64,000 nt of DNA from Apostichopus japonicus (GCF_037975245.1 NC_092571.1:17045917-17109916); one strand, 5' to 3'. Positions 1 to 12,577 are shown, numbered from the stretch's first letter. Numbers and translations: made by a program. Notes: a model not told the origin generated them from the sequence alone.

Positions 1-745
1 TTTAAAGTAACATGACACCCTGAGTCCTTTTCTGGTTATGTCTAACTTTTCCTTATGTTGACTATTCGTGTCTAGACGCACGACTAATTCATCAGTTACA
101 TCTTTAGACATTGTTTATAAAGTACATGGTCTTTCAACGTTGCGACCTGCCAACTCATTGAAATTTCAGATATTCCCCTTGAATGATCAAAACAAAACGA
201 ATTCAAATTGAAGAACTGGTAGATTCCCCCTTCCCCCACCCACCCCTTTCCTCCCCCCCCATTCTAGTCAAAAACTGCCAACAAGCATTCAATTAATTCA
301 ACTGTCAAACTCATCAATTCGTGAGTCACATGACAATTTAATTTCTCTAAGAGGGCCACCGAGAACCAAAACCGTTTCCTTAGATTGGACAATTTGCAGT
401 GTATTTAATACGATATTGGGTGTACAAGCAAGCCTAAGGTCTTAACAAGCCAAGCATACCAGACAAGTGCAGGATTAAAGGCTGATTTCTGTTTTACAGG
501 ACTGAAATCTGTCCCGGACCAATTTTGGCATTCGGACTGCCAGTTGAGGACCCCTGCTCTATGATCCGGCTAAGTGACACGTATGACATTCTGGCATTAA
601 CGGCAAGTTGCCACAAACCCACCCACATTCTTTATCGGTATGCATGGATATGCTGAATGAATAATATATCTTACTCGAAAGGGACCAAACCGCAAGAAAT
701 TTGTTGATTCTACAAAACTTATTGAGACCACGATCTATGGCGTAC
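1..745. other. Probable last visible CSTF1 intron, no exon seen
   Basis: The donor after the WD exon (746-901, minus strand) opens an intron that runs off the window edge. I looked for the expected next CSTF1 exon (a YILSSGKD-like start) on the minus strand and did not find it. There is a C-rich tract near 228-262. Nothing else is recognisable. Confidence 0.5.
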
Positions 746-3700
746 CTTTCCGTTCTTTGAGAACTTTACAGAGCAGACGGATTCGCCACCGTGGGCCTTG
801 TAGAATGTGTTGATGCAACGGTTACTGACTCCGTCCCAAATCTTGATGTCACCGTCTTTACTGCCGGTGACGTACATGTTCCCCATCCGGCTGTATTTCA
901 CCTAAACACGTTAGAAAAATAAAGAAATAAAAAAAAATAAAAAAAATTATAACAAATTTTGCATTTTTGCAATTCGGATTCTGGAAGCGGTACGGTTGCT
1001 GGAGATTATCCTCCTGTTTATTTCTGTGTTAACTAAAAATTACTAAAAATATGTATCTTTGAAGCAAGCAAAAGGAACACTTACCGATAAAACCGCTCCT
1101 TTGTGTTGGTCTTGAGGATTGGAGGAAACAAAGCACTGCAAAGAGTTGATGTCGTACAGCCGCACTGTGATCAAAGAAAAAAAGAAATATATATAAGGAG
1201 ATAAAAAGGTGAATTCCTGGGCACAGAAAGCTTTTCTCCGTAACCACAAGTTTCTATCTTAAAGATACGTTTGATATAAATATGACGTGGAGGATTCACA
1301 TGACTTAAATTAATGTCATGCATTTCTGTTGTGAAAGAGATCCCTTACATCCAAATTTGCAAATACAATTTAGGTTAAAAAAAAAAACAATTGTGAATAT
1401 CCTGTCTCCTTTGACTGCAGATAAAACTGATGAATTTTGCAAAGGTTACAAATCTGAGTCCCTTTTTATTAAGCCATGCAAGCTCATAGCTGTTAGTGTG
1501 GCAAAGATTATGACTTTTTCGATGCATCTGGTCACAGCAGAGGGAATGGTGTCATCACGGCAATTAAGCCAATTCTTTTTATCTGTATTCTTTGTAACAT
1601 TTCAAACATTTATCCATGCAGGAAAAGTTTTTTATTCTGAATTAAAGACAAAATTGAAGGCTACAAAGCAAACATTCCAAAAAAGCACTACGCATCGTCG
1701 AGAAGATTATAGTACTAGAAAGTGGAGCTTTTGCAGAATCTCTACCATGATGACATCACAAGCCCTTACAACAATAGATTAAACAAGAGTTTAGCCAATC
1801 AAAGTAGGTAAAAGTACATTCAAATAATTATATCTCGAGTTAGGGGCATGATGTCTGCCAGATATTTTTGTCTCTTTTTAAGATAAACATTAGCTAAAAG
1901 TAAGCTTGAAAAATATTACCATCAAAAATAAAAAAAAAATAAAAAAATCTTAAAGACTCACAGCCCTGTTAATCAGACTAAAGACAATGTTCTTCAATTT
2001 CGTTTCTCTCTGATACCACGAAGATGAACTACTTACAAGTCGGGTGTTTGGTCCCAACCAGGACGTAATCTCCGGTTGGATGCACGGCCAGGCTTTTAAC
2101 TTTCTCTACTTCGTGAATAATCTTGAAAGCTCTCTTGACTGTCGACTTGGAGTACTGGAAAAATTTCACTGTGTAATCTTTGCTCCCTGAGATGAGCACG
2201 GGAGACGTCGGGTGGAACTCTACGGCCGTCACTTCCTACGATGGGGCAATAACATGAAATGGATGGCAGAATTTAAATACATGGTTGATGGCCGTGAAAA
2301 AAATAAAGAAATACCACCCTAAACAAATAGTAGTGGGTGAGGCTTTGTTACTCAGTGTCTTTCTGAACAAGGCTGGTAATGTTCACATGCAAAGTGAAAA
2401 TTGTTAGGGAAAAAAATTGTAGACAGTCAAAAATCACTACTATCAGTCCGATTGCATATTCTATATCACTTTTATATCTTGACAAATAATAGTGGCCGTT
2501 CACACATCTGGGGGCTCATCAATCACCGTGGCTGAATGAATTATGTTATTATGCAATCCATTATTAAGCCCAGTTGCTCAGATGGCTACAAAAAGAAACT
2601 GGGAAACCATGTACAGACTCGTATAAACCCAAATGACATTTTTCAGGTGTATATACACAAATCTAAACCCTGTTGATTGTCATCTAAGGGTGATCTACCG
2701 AAAAATGTTTTGGTATGGTTATTAGAATTTATACAATAATGGATTTCCATTAACTGCAATGAGGAGCTGATTGCATTCCCCCCAACCCCGACCCCTCCCC
2801 AGCATTTTTCTTTTGGACTGTGACAAATGGAAATATAGTTCAGCCCTAAGGTGATCTTTAATTTACCAGAAGGATTTGATTTGAAGTGAATTTTGACAAG
2901 TCCATGTAATGAATTGCATCAACATGTACGTGGGATTTTAGTATACATATTGTAGTATTAAAGAGTCAAAAAGCTAATTTAGAGCTAAAGCAATCTAAAA
3001 TGTTTCAATTTGAAGAAAACTCATACTTTGAGGATATTTTACAAGAGACAAATTCAACATTCACCTTGGAAATGTTGAGCAAACAACTTTCTGCAGGTTC
3101 AGAACATTCGAAATGGTGTCGTTTATATGTCGTTTGTGGGCTATGATTCCTTTGAGATTTTCATACTTTCTAATTTTCATCCCTCATATCTTCTTCTTTT
3201 TCTTCAAAAATTTCTTTTTCTTCAAAAATTTTCACTAAATGTATCACCCCACCCCTCCCTAACCCCCACTATGACCTTAACAGATGCAATGTCAGACCAT
3301 AAGGTCCACTGGAAACCATTTTTGAGGAAGATTCAGAGATTGGGTGGGTTAGAAGGGATGGGAGAAACGGATAAAACCGTTGTCTTTGGTTTCATACTTA
3401 CAGCAGAATGATCGTAGTATGTTCTGATGACCGGATGGCTCTCCACACTCTGTTGTTGATTTTCCATGGCTTGGATGGCAGCCGGGGTAGAACTCTTGGC
3501 TAGCATACGCTCGACATCCAAAATCTGCAAAAGATCACGTTGGGAAGAACGAAGATGAGTCATATTGCTGTGGATTCCACTAAGCTGCGTCGTGCTCTGC
3601 TACATAGACATGATAACTACTAGACGCTTTCCCACTAACATTGGGTGCGGCAAAAGAAAGATGCTTCTAAGTCTTAAACTACGGAACAAAATAGTTTGAA

Positions 3701-6700
3701 TGTAATTTATGTACTTGACGTCTTGACGACTACCATGCCCCTCTTAAATCTAATAAATATATCACGCCACTGCGAAAGCTGGCACAAAGTTTTACAGAGA
3801 TCTATTTGCTACGAGGGGATGGCTGTGTGATAGTCTACTGGGAATTGTATACATCTGGTCTCTCAAAGCCAATTGCTACAAAGTTGCAACAAAAACGAAA
3901 ACAGTTTCTTGTTACACAAAACCTATTATAGTGTGCGAAATATCTTATCACAAAAAGTACAATTCAGAAACTTTGAAATTGTTCTCAGGTTTATTTACGA
4001 ATAAATGCTGAAACTGTATTTCAATATTAAGGTAGATCTGTAAATGACTACTTAATCAAGTGTTTGAAGGATTTATTGCTCCACCCCCCTAACCCTCCCC
4101 CTTCTTATCACCCTCCTGCTCCCCTATTAAAACTTGTGAAGTTAATGCAACAGTCAAAGAAAAGAAATTGACAAAATCTCTACTGAAATTTTACATCCCT
4201 ATCGTCTGGTTACTCTTACGGTGATCGGTGAATATTCCGAACATGTTCGACTCCATATCAGGAATAACTTAAGGATCGATTGTGAAACATTTTATCTGTT
4301 GCATTCTCACCTTAATAGAAGCATCTGCAGAAGCAGTGGCAATTAACTGACCTACAAGAAAAGTATACAAGTTTATGAATTATGGAAAACTATACTTTAG
4401 ACAATGGTAGTAAAGAGCAAAGAGAGATATGGCTAGAGCAAGATTCCAACCAGTGACTGCTAGGTTTCTAACCCAGAGGTCACTTATTCCAATCCCATTC
4501 TAGCCATAAAATTCCTTTGCTCTTTTCTGTTTATACTGTGAATATCATAACATGGAATCCTTTTGAAACACCTCATAACTGTCTGGGCATCTACAAGTTA
4601 CAATAGTAGGCCCACAGAATATTTAACAGTGATTGGGGAGGGGCACAAGAGAAGACCAATAAATAAGTTGGTCAGCTATGTGTGCATGAAACAATTGTTG
4701 CTGACACAAACCATTTACTATTTTATATCACATTACGTTTAGCATTATTTTAAGATCATTAGTGGGGATTCAAGTTGGGGGGATGAGATAAGGACTAGCT
4801 AACAAGCTCAAGAGGTCAGACTCCCCTCATACCCCCCCCCCCTGTACACACACATACACATTTAAATGATTCACAAGACAACCATGATCAATGAAGGTGA
4901 GTTAACTTACCGTCTAAACTCCAAGCAGCAGTTCGACAAGCTCCTTTGTGAGACGTGACGTAACAAGTCTCATACATAGCTGCTTCTGGCTCGTTGGTTT
5001 GAACTAGACGATTTGGTCAACAAAAACGTAAAAGAATTTCTGCATTTAGCCTGAACACATTTAATGTTACTTTGCTAACTGTACTTGCATATTAAATTGT
5101 ATAGCGGTTTACCAGTCCTAGAATTTCACAATTTAAGCCACTGGATACAAAATTCAAGTGCTTAAAACATTCTTCTGGCTAAAATCAAATCCCATTGGTA
5201 GACTTTGGTTATTGTACAGGTACAATGATATTTGCTGATAAAAATGGCCTTACAACACGTTACTTACTGAAAACGTGCATGATTTTTTTGGACTGATGAT
5301 TGTTAACAATCTTATCATGTGTTCATGTTCTTAATGTCTACTACAAATAATAATAATGTTTTCTTCTACTGGTAAACAACAAAATCCACTAGCTTTTACC
5401 CAGTAAGTAGCAAAACTGTCATGGCCTGTTTTACATGAGAGGTAAGACCTATTAAAGAAGTCTGCAAATTATTTAGGAAGAAAGCATATTTCATAAGAGA
5501 AGTCAACATGACTCAAAGTAATCTACTTTTGTTTTTCGTATGTATATGTGAGAACTGAGAAATACAATGACTTAATTTGATGAACAATTCTATTACGGAT
5601 GAAAATGAGCAGATGAACGAGAGTTGTGATGAGAATATACATACTATCAAGTAACTAATTAATTAATTAATTAATTAAGGGTGTCTGTGACAGCTTGTGA
5701 CTTACCCTCTGTATCAAAATCCAGATCAATGGCAGAAGCTGGAGCCAGTGTATCGGAATACTGATTCAATGGTTTTCCTAATTTGATTTGTAAGAGAACA
5801 AAACAGACCATATTCTTGGATACATATAAATAAACAAAATAACAAATTAATCTATGGAGAATACGGTCATATGTTGTAGTGTCATCAAAGTGTTTAGAGC
5901 TTTCTGTGAGCAGGTTGGCAGTTTATAACGAGGATGAAATGATGGAGCCAAATGGTGGATACAAAATTAGAAGATTTCAATATTTGTCAGAGATGTTCGA
6001 CAGAATCCAATACACTCATGAAAGCCAATAAAACCTAATTATATGAAACTGTTTAAACTTTATGGATTATCCTTAAAGACAACTGCTTTGGATAGAAATA
6101 TTCAACAAATCTCATTTGTTCTTGTACAATACTAGCCTTTAAACCCATCTTTATGGTTAAAAAAACCCAAAACTGTCCCTGTAGGTTGTCTGAAATACAA
6201 ACAATTTATGTTTAGATAATAGCACACAGATTTGCGCTTCGTTTTACATTAATCTTCCTTAACGACTAAATTTGCAGAAATTGCAATCGTCATACGAGTC
6301 GTCTGGAGATAACCGAAATCTGTTTTGATATTAAACCTTGTGTACCTGCATCCTCTGAATGTAATCACCTCTAGACAAACAAAAATGGAACTATTCACTA
6401 AATGCACAACTAATTCCTCGCCCTCCCCTTCTCTCCCCTCAAGCTTCTAATAATGGAAGGCAGGAAAAGGACCAAAATATGGGTTTGTGAGACATCCCTG
6501 ATATACTTACTGTTTGGTTCAGACCTCAGTCCAAGTTGCACAACTTTCTGTAGCCGATTAGAAGGGGGACAGTCAGGCACAGGCTGTATGACCTTGCTGA
6601 GTAGCTGTGCACTTTCGTGATGTCCATCATGCAGTAGCTGACTGTAAAAGTAAAATAACATGTTTAGCAATTTTTTTCTTTTTTCTTTAGGCCTATATAA

Positions 6701-8447
6701 CATTTTTAAAATTCCAATTGATTTTTTCTCTCTCATGAATGCTTTGTCATAAATACATGAGATATATGTACAGTATGTTAACTGTTAGTGGTTTTGTGGT
6801 ATACACAGTAGTCACTAATTGTTTTTTTTAATTTATAATTCTTCCTTATAACCTACTTCCAAGACCACTTGCTTCCAGTTCAATATTAGCACTGGGGCAT
6901 GCACAAGATTGTAATTATCAGCATGTTACATGTGCTTCTAATACATACATTTCAAGACCAAAATTAGACTAGGCCTAGAACAACATAATACCCTAGATTA
7001 GGGCAGTGTTGTAGTCAAGTACCTTCATCCAAGAGTACTTCCAAATTGAGGTTCCAAGTACCAAACAATTAAGGTTTTGAGTACCAAGTAACATAGTTTG
7101 AATACTGCTATTTAGGATCTGAATACCAGTGTCAAAGTACGGCATTTTAGAAGCTGAGTACAAGTACTTTTTCATCGGAGTACTTTTCAAGTGCTATTGG
7201 TTTACTAAAGATACAAGAACCTTATTCTTATAACTGCTCCCTGGTGATCAATATTTAAAAGCAAATGCTGTAACTGTTGACTTATGGTGATGACATTGCT
7301 CAGATCTTGCTATTTTTGGCAAATTCATTTTGATATTGCATTGACATATTACATGGCAGTAACAAGCAACATCCTGACATTTACACAGGGTTGTTAGACT
7401 AATACTGCAAACATGATACCATCTGTTCCATATGTTAGCAAGTTGCTTTACATAACTCATGCATTCTTCAACTTTTGACAAACTAAACTTGTGTTTTCAT
7501 ACACTTTAAGCTTGATGTATGACACTGTTTGAGGTAGAGCGGTAGCCTATGACTAGTATTATAGAGTAATAGGATGGAATGCCAATAGGACAGAAACTGA
7601 GGGTGGTTTCCTGTTGTAACATTAGCTTTACACAAAACTTGAGGTAACATACTCTTACTTTTGAGTCATCCTAGTATCTTATAGGCCTGTGCCTACCAAG
7701 AAGTAATTATGTCAGACCTTTCTACCCTTAGACCTTCTCCTACCTTCCCCCTTTTTGATTCCTTCCATTCATTTTAACTGTAAATAGGCCTTCGTATGTT
7801 TAGGAGATGCTATGTTATGTAGGCCTAGTAAGTATGTAGGCTAGCTTAAAGTTAAAGTTTTGTCCTCAATACACAGTAATTAGCATGAGAACGACAGAAC
7901 ACCTGTCTAAACTGTAATTGTGTAAACATGTCTTATTCGAGTTATCACGTAGGCCTGTATTGGTTAAGCCAAACTAGGGATAACAGTAACGCTGTAAAAC
8001 TGGCTTTAATTTTACAAATTGGCTATTGTTACGACTAGTCATAAGAACAATTTCCAACTACGCATGCGCAGTTGCTATTTTCATGACCAGGAGTACTATT
8101 TTTACGACGAGGAGTAACAATAATTTCCTATTAGGGTTAGGGTAAGGGTTAGGATCGAGGTTTAGGGTTATGTTTAGGGTTAGGGTTACCCCTACTACAT
8201 GCGCAGTTGTTTATTTACTTTACTGCTCTTGAATTTGCCTTTGTCGTAAGAATAGTTTATAAATAGTTGTTACGACTCGTCGTAAGAATAACCAAGGCCT
8301 TAATTTTACAAATATGATTAACGTTAGTCTAGGCCTAGCCAACAGTTTGGACAAAGCCATGTTATTGTTAGGCTACAGCTGACCTTACCTGATGATCATA
8401 CGATACATCAAATCTCGCTCTCTTACAGTTCTCGTCCCTTCTGACAT
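746..8447 (-). CDS. CSTF1: Cleavage stimulation factor subunit 1 (CstF-50), 3' end off window
   Basis: CstF-50 is the WD40 subunit of the nuclear cleavage stimulation factor, which acts with CstF-64 and CstF-77 in pre-mRNA 3'-end cleavage and polyadenylation. Coding exons, in minus-strand order: 8389-8447, 6511-6641, 5706-5777, 4911-5003, 4311-4351, 3402-3524, 2037-2235, 1085-1164, 746-901. All joins keep frame and use GT-AG sites; together they give 318 codons. The N-terminus ([20 protein letters not shown], then QLLHDGH) is the family's short dimerisation domain. It is followed by the [10 protein letters not shown] segment, [20 protein letters not shown] and WD repeats containing [28 protein letters not shown] and [18 protein letters not shown]. 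The family is about 430 residues, so the last 110 or so lie beyond position 1; I found no further exon in 1-745. The start codon is chosen because the protein then aligns from its first residues with the animal N-terminus. Introns are mostly plain AT-rich sequence. Confidence 0.96.
1521..1627 (+). repeat. Diverged old interspersed repeat, copy 1
   Basis: This stretch of a CSTF1 intron shares an ordered set of short blocks (ATGCATCTGG, then an AGAGGG-like block, then TTATYC and CAGGAAAAG) with 25861-25970 and 29710-29816. Divergence is high, so it is an old family. No ends or target duplication are visible. Confidence 0.4.
5655..5679. repeat. (TTAA)n microsatellite
   Basis: About six TTAA/AATT units lie in the intron between CSTF1 coding exons 2 and 3, roughly 25 bases from the exon 3 donor. 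Confidence 0.8.
7010..7195. repeat. Repeat rich in AGTAC/GTACC words
   Basis: Within CSTF1 intron 1, about a dozen AGTAC, AAGTAC or GTACC words recur at short irregular spacing. The motif density is far above its surroundings and looks like a fragment of a dispersed repeat, but no ends are visible. Confidence 0.4.
8020..8295. mobile_element. Foldback-like element with telomeric repeat core, flanked by 18-bp direct repeats
   Basis: The ends are similar inverted arms (TTGGCTATTGTTACGACTAG on the left, CTCGTCGTAAGAATAACCAA on the right) that also contain internal TTACGAC/GTCGTAA palindromes. The middle (about 8130-8190) holds degenerate TTAGGG/TTAGGGT repeats, with CATGCGCAGTTG on both sides. 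The element is bracketed by an 18-bp direct repeat with one mismatch (8002-8019 and 8296-8313), as expected of a target duplication. It sits in CSTF1 intron 1, about 75-95 bases from the exon 1 donor. Confidence 0.65.
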
Positions 8448-9067
8448 CTCGACTAAGTTGACGATAACACTTTTGGAATTAGAAGGCGAATATCAGTATG
8501 TTCAGAGGAGAGATTGAAGACTGTCGGTGTTAGGGAACAATTACAATTTGTGAGTCCTACCCGCCGTCTGATTCCACAATTGACGGCCTGTCTGAAGCTA
8601 GCAGTCAACACGAACATACACTTCAGGATAACAGTAGAAAGCACTTGAAACAGCTCTTGAAGATGAGTGAACATAGAGCATGTTTGGTGGAATATTAATC
8701 GCCTAATATTAAGAATTTTTGCCAATAATGTTTAAAGTAGATAATCCGCAGTTTTGCGATTTTATTTTGAAAACGGCGCAACGGGAAGGCATTGCTAAAT
8801 TTCTGACTCCTGTCGATTCTTGAGGTTGTGCAATGCATCCTTGCTCTTTACTGCTGGCTTCAAACAGGTTCCAGGGTTTCCACTTAGCGAACGAGGCACA
8901 ATCACAGAAATTTACACATGTAGAAGCCATAGCACCCACAGAAATGTATACATTTCTGTGATTGCACCTGCTGACAACAATACGCTTTCCAGCGATTTGA
9001 AGATCATTCACGCCATCTTGGTACAACCAAAACAATGACTCGCGCAAAGGCGGGTGGGTGTCTGTAC
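8448..9067. other. CSTF1 5' flank, no gene seen
   Basis: This is the stretch upstream of the CSTF1 start codon and should hold its promoter and 5' UTR. Open frames on both strands here show no resemblance to a known protein. I cannot point to a TATA box or a defined transcription start. Confidence 0.4.
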
Positions 9068-9376
9068 GTTATAGTCAGGGACGTAGCTAAGGCGTGATGA
9101 TTGGGGGGGTGTAGTGGCTGAAATTCCAACTGGATGGGTTTTGGAGCCAGAAAATTCCGACTGCTGCCTTGTACCCCCCCCCCCGCACTAATCGTCAACG
9201 ATACGGTCAGTGTCAGTCAGACAACCCATCTCTCGCGACTGCACTTATGTTCCGAACTTTTTTCGATACATTTGTACCTTATGGGGCAAAGTTTTTGCTT
9301 ATGTTGATGGCACTTTTAAGCTTCCGTAGATTAGCATTGGCGTTTTAATTGTATACCGTAGAGACAATGTATACCC

Positions 9377-9816
9377 CAACGACGTAGCCAGGAGTTTGAA
9401 AGAGGGAGCACCTTTTGCGATTGATATGGGGGAGGGGTCTAAGGGGAGGGGTCTCCCCCTCCCCTTTGAGATATTTTTGAACAATTGAAGGTCCTTAGAT
9501 GCGATCTGGTGCAATTTGTTGCCAGTTTCATCATTATCATATGATATCATATTATCAGCAGATTTTGTTTCCTGTTCGAATTCTTTTACATAATATAGAG
9601 TTCTTTTACATAATATACCAGAAATACATTTGACGAACTTAACTGATGGACAATATAAACTTTCATATTTTTTAAGACAGCCAGATGTGCAGTGGCGTAA
9701 AAACAAATATTGTTATCGCCGTGTATTAGCAGTGTAATAATAACAGTTTTTTAACATATTTTTCGACACTGAAAGGGGGAGCAGTGGCTCCCCTGCTCTC
9801 CCTGGCTACGTCCCTG
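9377..9816. mobile_element. Nested hAT-like MITE
   Basis: The ends CAACGACGTAGCCAGG and CCTGGCTACGTCCCTG are inverted copies, 440 bases apart. The candidate target duplication is imperfect (GTATACCC at 9369-9376, GTATATCC at 9816-9823). A G-rich hairpin core (9428-9470) lies about 50 bases inside the left end, as in the related elements at 10826, 13462 and 14868. It lies inside the element at 9076-10275, so it is the younger insertion. Confidence 0.7.
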
Positions 9817-10085
9817 TATATCCTGAACTTACTTGAAGCTAGCGAACAGGGTCGACCCACCCAATAGCAAAATTAATACATAAATTATCCGAATTGAAGC
9901 TGGCGAACGTTGTATTTTTTTTTAGAGTATTCAAAATCATACGAAGTTTTGTATGGTGGAGTATAAGGATCGCGAGATACAATTTCTCAATGTGACGAGG
10001 AAAACGTGGTAAATATGACTGATTAAAGGTCAATTTTGATCGAAAATTTTATGCCACTCACAAATTACAAGAACATATGAAAATA

Positions 10086-10190
10086 AGAGTGCGACAGTCA
10101 GAAAAATTAGAGTGCGACAGTCGGAAATTCCGAATTGAAGCTGGCGACAGTCGGAAATTCCGACAGTCGGAAATTCCGACTGTCGCACTC
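10086..10190. repeat. Inverted and tandem GACAGTCGGAAATTCCGA repeats
   Basis: The unit GACAGTCGGAAATTCCGA recurs several times and ends in the inverse ATTCCGACTGTCGCACTC, so the stretch can fold into a long hairpin. It belongs to the interior of the element at 9076-10275. Confidence 0.75.
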
Positions 10191-10598
10191 AAATTTTCCA
10201 ACTATCGTCATTTTTACCAAGATTGGGGGGGGGGGGGTGAGACACCCCCCACACCCCCCTCTAGCGACGTCCCTGGTTATAGTTACTAGGTTTCGACAAC
10301 ATCGTGATCTTATCGTTAAAATATACCTTTACTTTCACATATAGAAGCACTTGATGCACTAGATAATCTAGATTAGCTCGAATTTTGTGGAAAAAATATA
10401 CTAGTTGAAAAAAAATTACAACTAACGGATATTTAGCCTCTGCTTACACAGTTGTTCTTACTTTTGAAGAAAGAAAACGAGCATATGTTCCCAAATGTAC
10501 AATCTTCAAGTAAACTAGTATACGGTAGGCCCTTCTGAATCTCAATGGCAAAATGACATAAACGCCAACCTAGCGCTACAAAGTATGAATAAGAGTAT

Positions 10599-10785
10599 AC
10601 GTTATTATACAAATAATAAATGGTTATGAGTGCGATAGTGCAAATATTTCATGAGTTGAAAGATGGAATGTTCCATTCAACGAGGCGCAGCCGAGTTGAA
10701 TAGAACAAATTACATCTTTCAACGAATGAAATATTTGCACTATTGCACGAATGGAAACCATTTATTATTTGTTTTATACAACACC
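10599..10785. mobile_element. Long-palindrome foldback element
   Basis: The two arms are near-perfect inverse copies of CAAATAATAAATGGTT and AGTGCAAATATTTCAT, continuing to GTTGAAAGAT. They surround a centre that itself folds (TTCAAC-GAGGCGCAGCCGA-GTTGAA). There is no coding capacity. Arms of about 65-75 bases make up most of the element. Exact ends are uncertain because the outer arms fade into AT-rich sequence. Confidence 0.75.
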
Positions 10786-10825
10786 TTCAAATTTGGATAT
10801 AATTGGATGTAAAATGCACTCATGC

Positions 10826-11224
10826 CAAAGGCGTAGGAACCGGGGGGGGGGCTGGGGGGGGGCGCCAGCCCCCCAGTAAAAAATGTGGAGGGGCGGAAGT
10901 ATCATTCCGCCCCCCCACTTCGCAAGTCAGAAAACCCCTTTTTCATTTCCAAATGAGAAAAAAAAATCTCATTGGAGCACCAAATTGCATCTAAGGCCAG
11001 GTGAAAATACAAAATTAAGTTTACAAAATGGAGTGGGTGTTGAAGTGTGCTATATTGCACCAAATTGCATCTGAGGCCACCTGGAAATGCAAAAAAAGGA
11101 AATGCAAAATAAAGCAAAAAAAGGAAATGCAAAAAAAGGGGACACCCCCTCTCCTTAGACCCCTCCCCCAGGCCGGCCATCAGTCTTCAGCCCCCCCACT
11201 CAAAAGTACCTTCCTACGCCACTG
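10826..11224 (-). mobile_element. hAT-like MITE, family G4 copy 1
   Basis: The ends CAAAGGCGTAGGAACC and CCTTCCTACGCCACTG are flanked by a perfect 8-bp duplication ACTCATGC (10818-10825 and 11225-11232). The interior has long G and C tracts and a C-rich hairpin at 11145-11170. The same family is present in opposite orientation at 14868-15238. Confidence 0.88.
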
Positions 11225-11712
11225 ACTCATGCAACAGATTGTTTTGAACAGACAGGTTTCTCTGCTCTCTTACCATTGATAAAAGTGCTATAATAAAAGT
11301 ATAACACATGGTTCTATTTCATAGAGTGCAATAGAGCGGATTTTGCATGCAATCGACTAGCAGTTGAACAATCAAATGGCCGGAATATAAGTAGATGTTG
11401 TATAATAGATAATAAAACAAGAGGCCCTTAACTAGATACATAAGGCACAATGCCCAGCCGTCTATATTGTTCACCATATTAATTTTGATTGGACCGAAAT
11501 GTAGGGAAGACGGCTTTACAGAAATGTTTGGGCTACTGGGGAGCATGCAGGTACTCCGGAGTTGAGGGGCACCAACATTTTATGGAGGGACAAGAACCAA
11601 TTATTAAAGGAGAAGCACAATACTCACGTGCTGTTACTTGTGATGATTTAGTTCACATGATAGTGGACACTTAATTAAAGATCTGCTATATTGGCTCCAA
11701 TTATAGTTCGCA

Positions 11713-11995
11713 GCTATAGGAAAGTTTTGTGATTACGTAATCGACCTGACAAGGTCGTAAATCGACTGCAGGCTCTACAATTAGCCTGCATATCTTCCTG
11801 CATTAGGCTCTTTCTGTAAACACTGTGCGGAAATAATGTTCATATCTACAGTGTAGTTAATAATACAACGTTCACAGAAAGACCCTCATACAAGAAAAAT
11901 ATGTGGCAGGCGTTGCAGACTAATTGGTAAAAAGAGGTCATTTTAACGACCAAGGCAGGTCGATTACGTAAATCTCAGAAATTTTTCTATGATAG
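11713..11995. mobile_element. Terminal-inverted-repeat element, unclassified
   Basis: The sequence TTACGTAATCGACCTG at the left (from about 11733) is repeated exactly in inverse at the right (CAGGTCGATTACGTAA, near 11955), and weaker similarity extends the arms outward to CTATAGGAAA/TTTTCTATG. The span of about 280 bases with no reading frame fits a MITE. I could not read a target duplication. Confidence 0.6.
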
Positions 11996-12391
11996 CGTGC
12001 TCAGATATAGTTGAGGTCTATAAAGCAGACCGGGGTGGATGAGACGGGAGAACAATATAGTCTGAAAGTTAAAGGGGCATGCCTCCTGGACCCAGCCTGG
12101 CTACCGGACTATTGGGAAAGGGGTTAATAATTAAATGGAGCCATATATACACCTTAGACAAATGCTCAGTGAATGATCAATAAAGACTGAAAAAGTAATG
12201 TTGAGATAAGTTTCTTCCGTGAACATTTTTGTGGCAGTTAATTTAAGTACACAATAGCGCTGAAGCTCAGCGAAAGATCTTCGCAAAATTGCTGCATGTT
12301 TTAATTGAAAGGTACCTCATAGTAATGAAACAACCAAGCTGCCGTTACATAGCTGTGTTGATGATGCAGGTGGTTGTAAAATAGGTCAATA

Positions 12392-12577
12392 CCCAGCAAA
12401 CACAAAACGTTATCATAACATTTTTAAAAAAGCCTAGAAAATATGTTTTTATAACGTTAAATGTGGTGTTATGAAAACGTCGGCATAACGTTTTTATGAG
12501 ATATTAATGTTATGTTAATGTTTTAACAAAAGAATGTTTTGAACTAATAGCCTGAACACGTTTTTGTGTTTGCTGGG
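12392..12577. mobile_element. TA-flanked MITE (Tc1/mariner-like)
   Basis: The inverted ends CCCAGCAAACACAAAACG and CGTTTTTGTGTTTGCTGGG are flanked by TA on both sides. The 186-base interior is AT-rich with repeated AACGTT-type words and no coding potential. TA duplication and compact size point to a non-autonomous Tc1/mariner-type element. Confidence 0.8.

Larger units (their letters stand above)
9076..10275. mobile_element. hAT-like non-autonomous element, interrupted by a second element
   Basis: The inverted ends CAGGGACGTAGCTA and TAGCGACGTCCCTG are flanked by a perfect 8-bp target duplication, GTTATAGT (9068-9075 and 10276-10283). Eight-base duplications with CAG...CTG ends are typical of the hAT superfamily. 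No transposase frame is present. The interior includes the independent insertion at 9377-9816 and inverted GTGCGACAGTCGG/CCGACTGTCGCAC repeats at 10086-10190. Confidence 0.85.

Noticed and set aside
1318-1782. 154-codon plus-strand open frame
   Set aside because: It lies in a CSTF1 intron, overlaps an old repeat, and the product resembles no family I know.
8130-8190. TTAGGG-type repeats as a chromosome end
   Set aside because: The tract is short, degenerate and internal to a gene intron, with unique sequence on both sides.
10803-11225. Several overlapping open frames of 63-92 codons on both strands
   Set aside because: They fall entirely inside a MITE with verified duplication and are made of G/C tracts and simple sequence.
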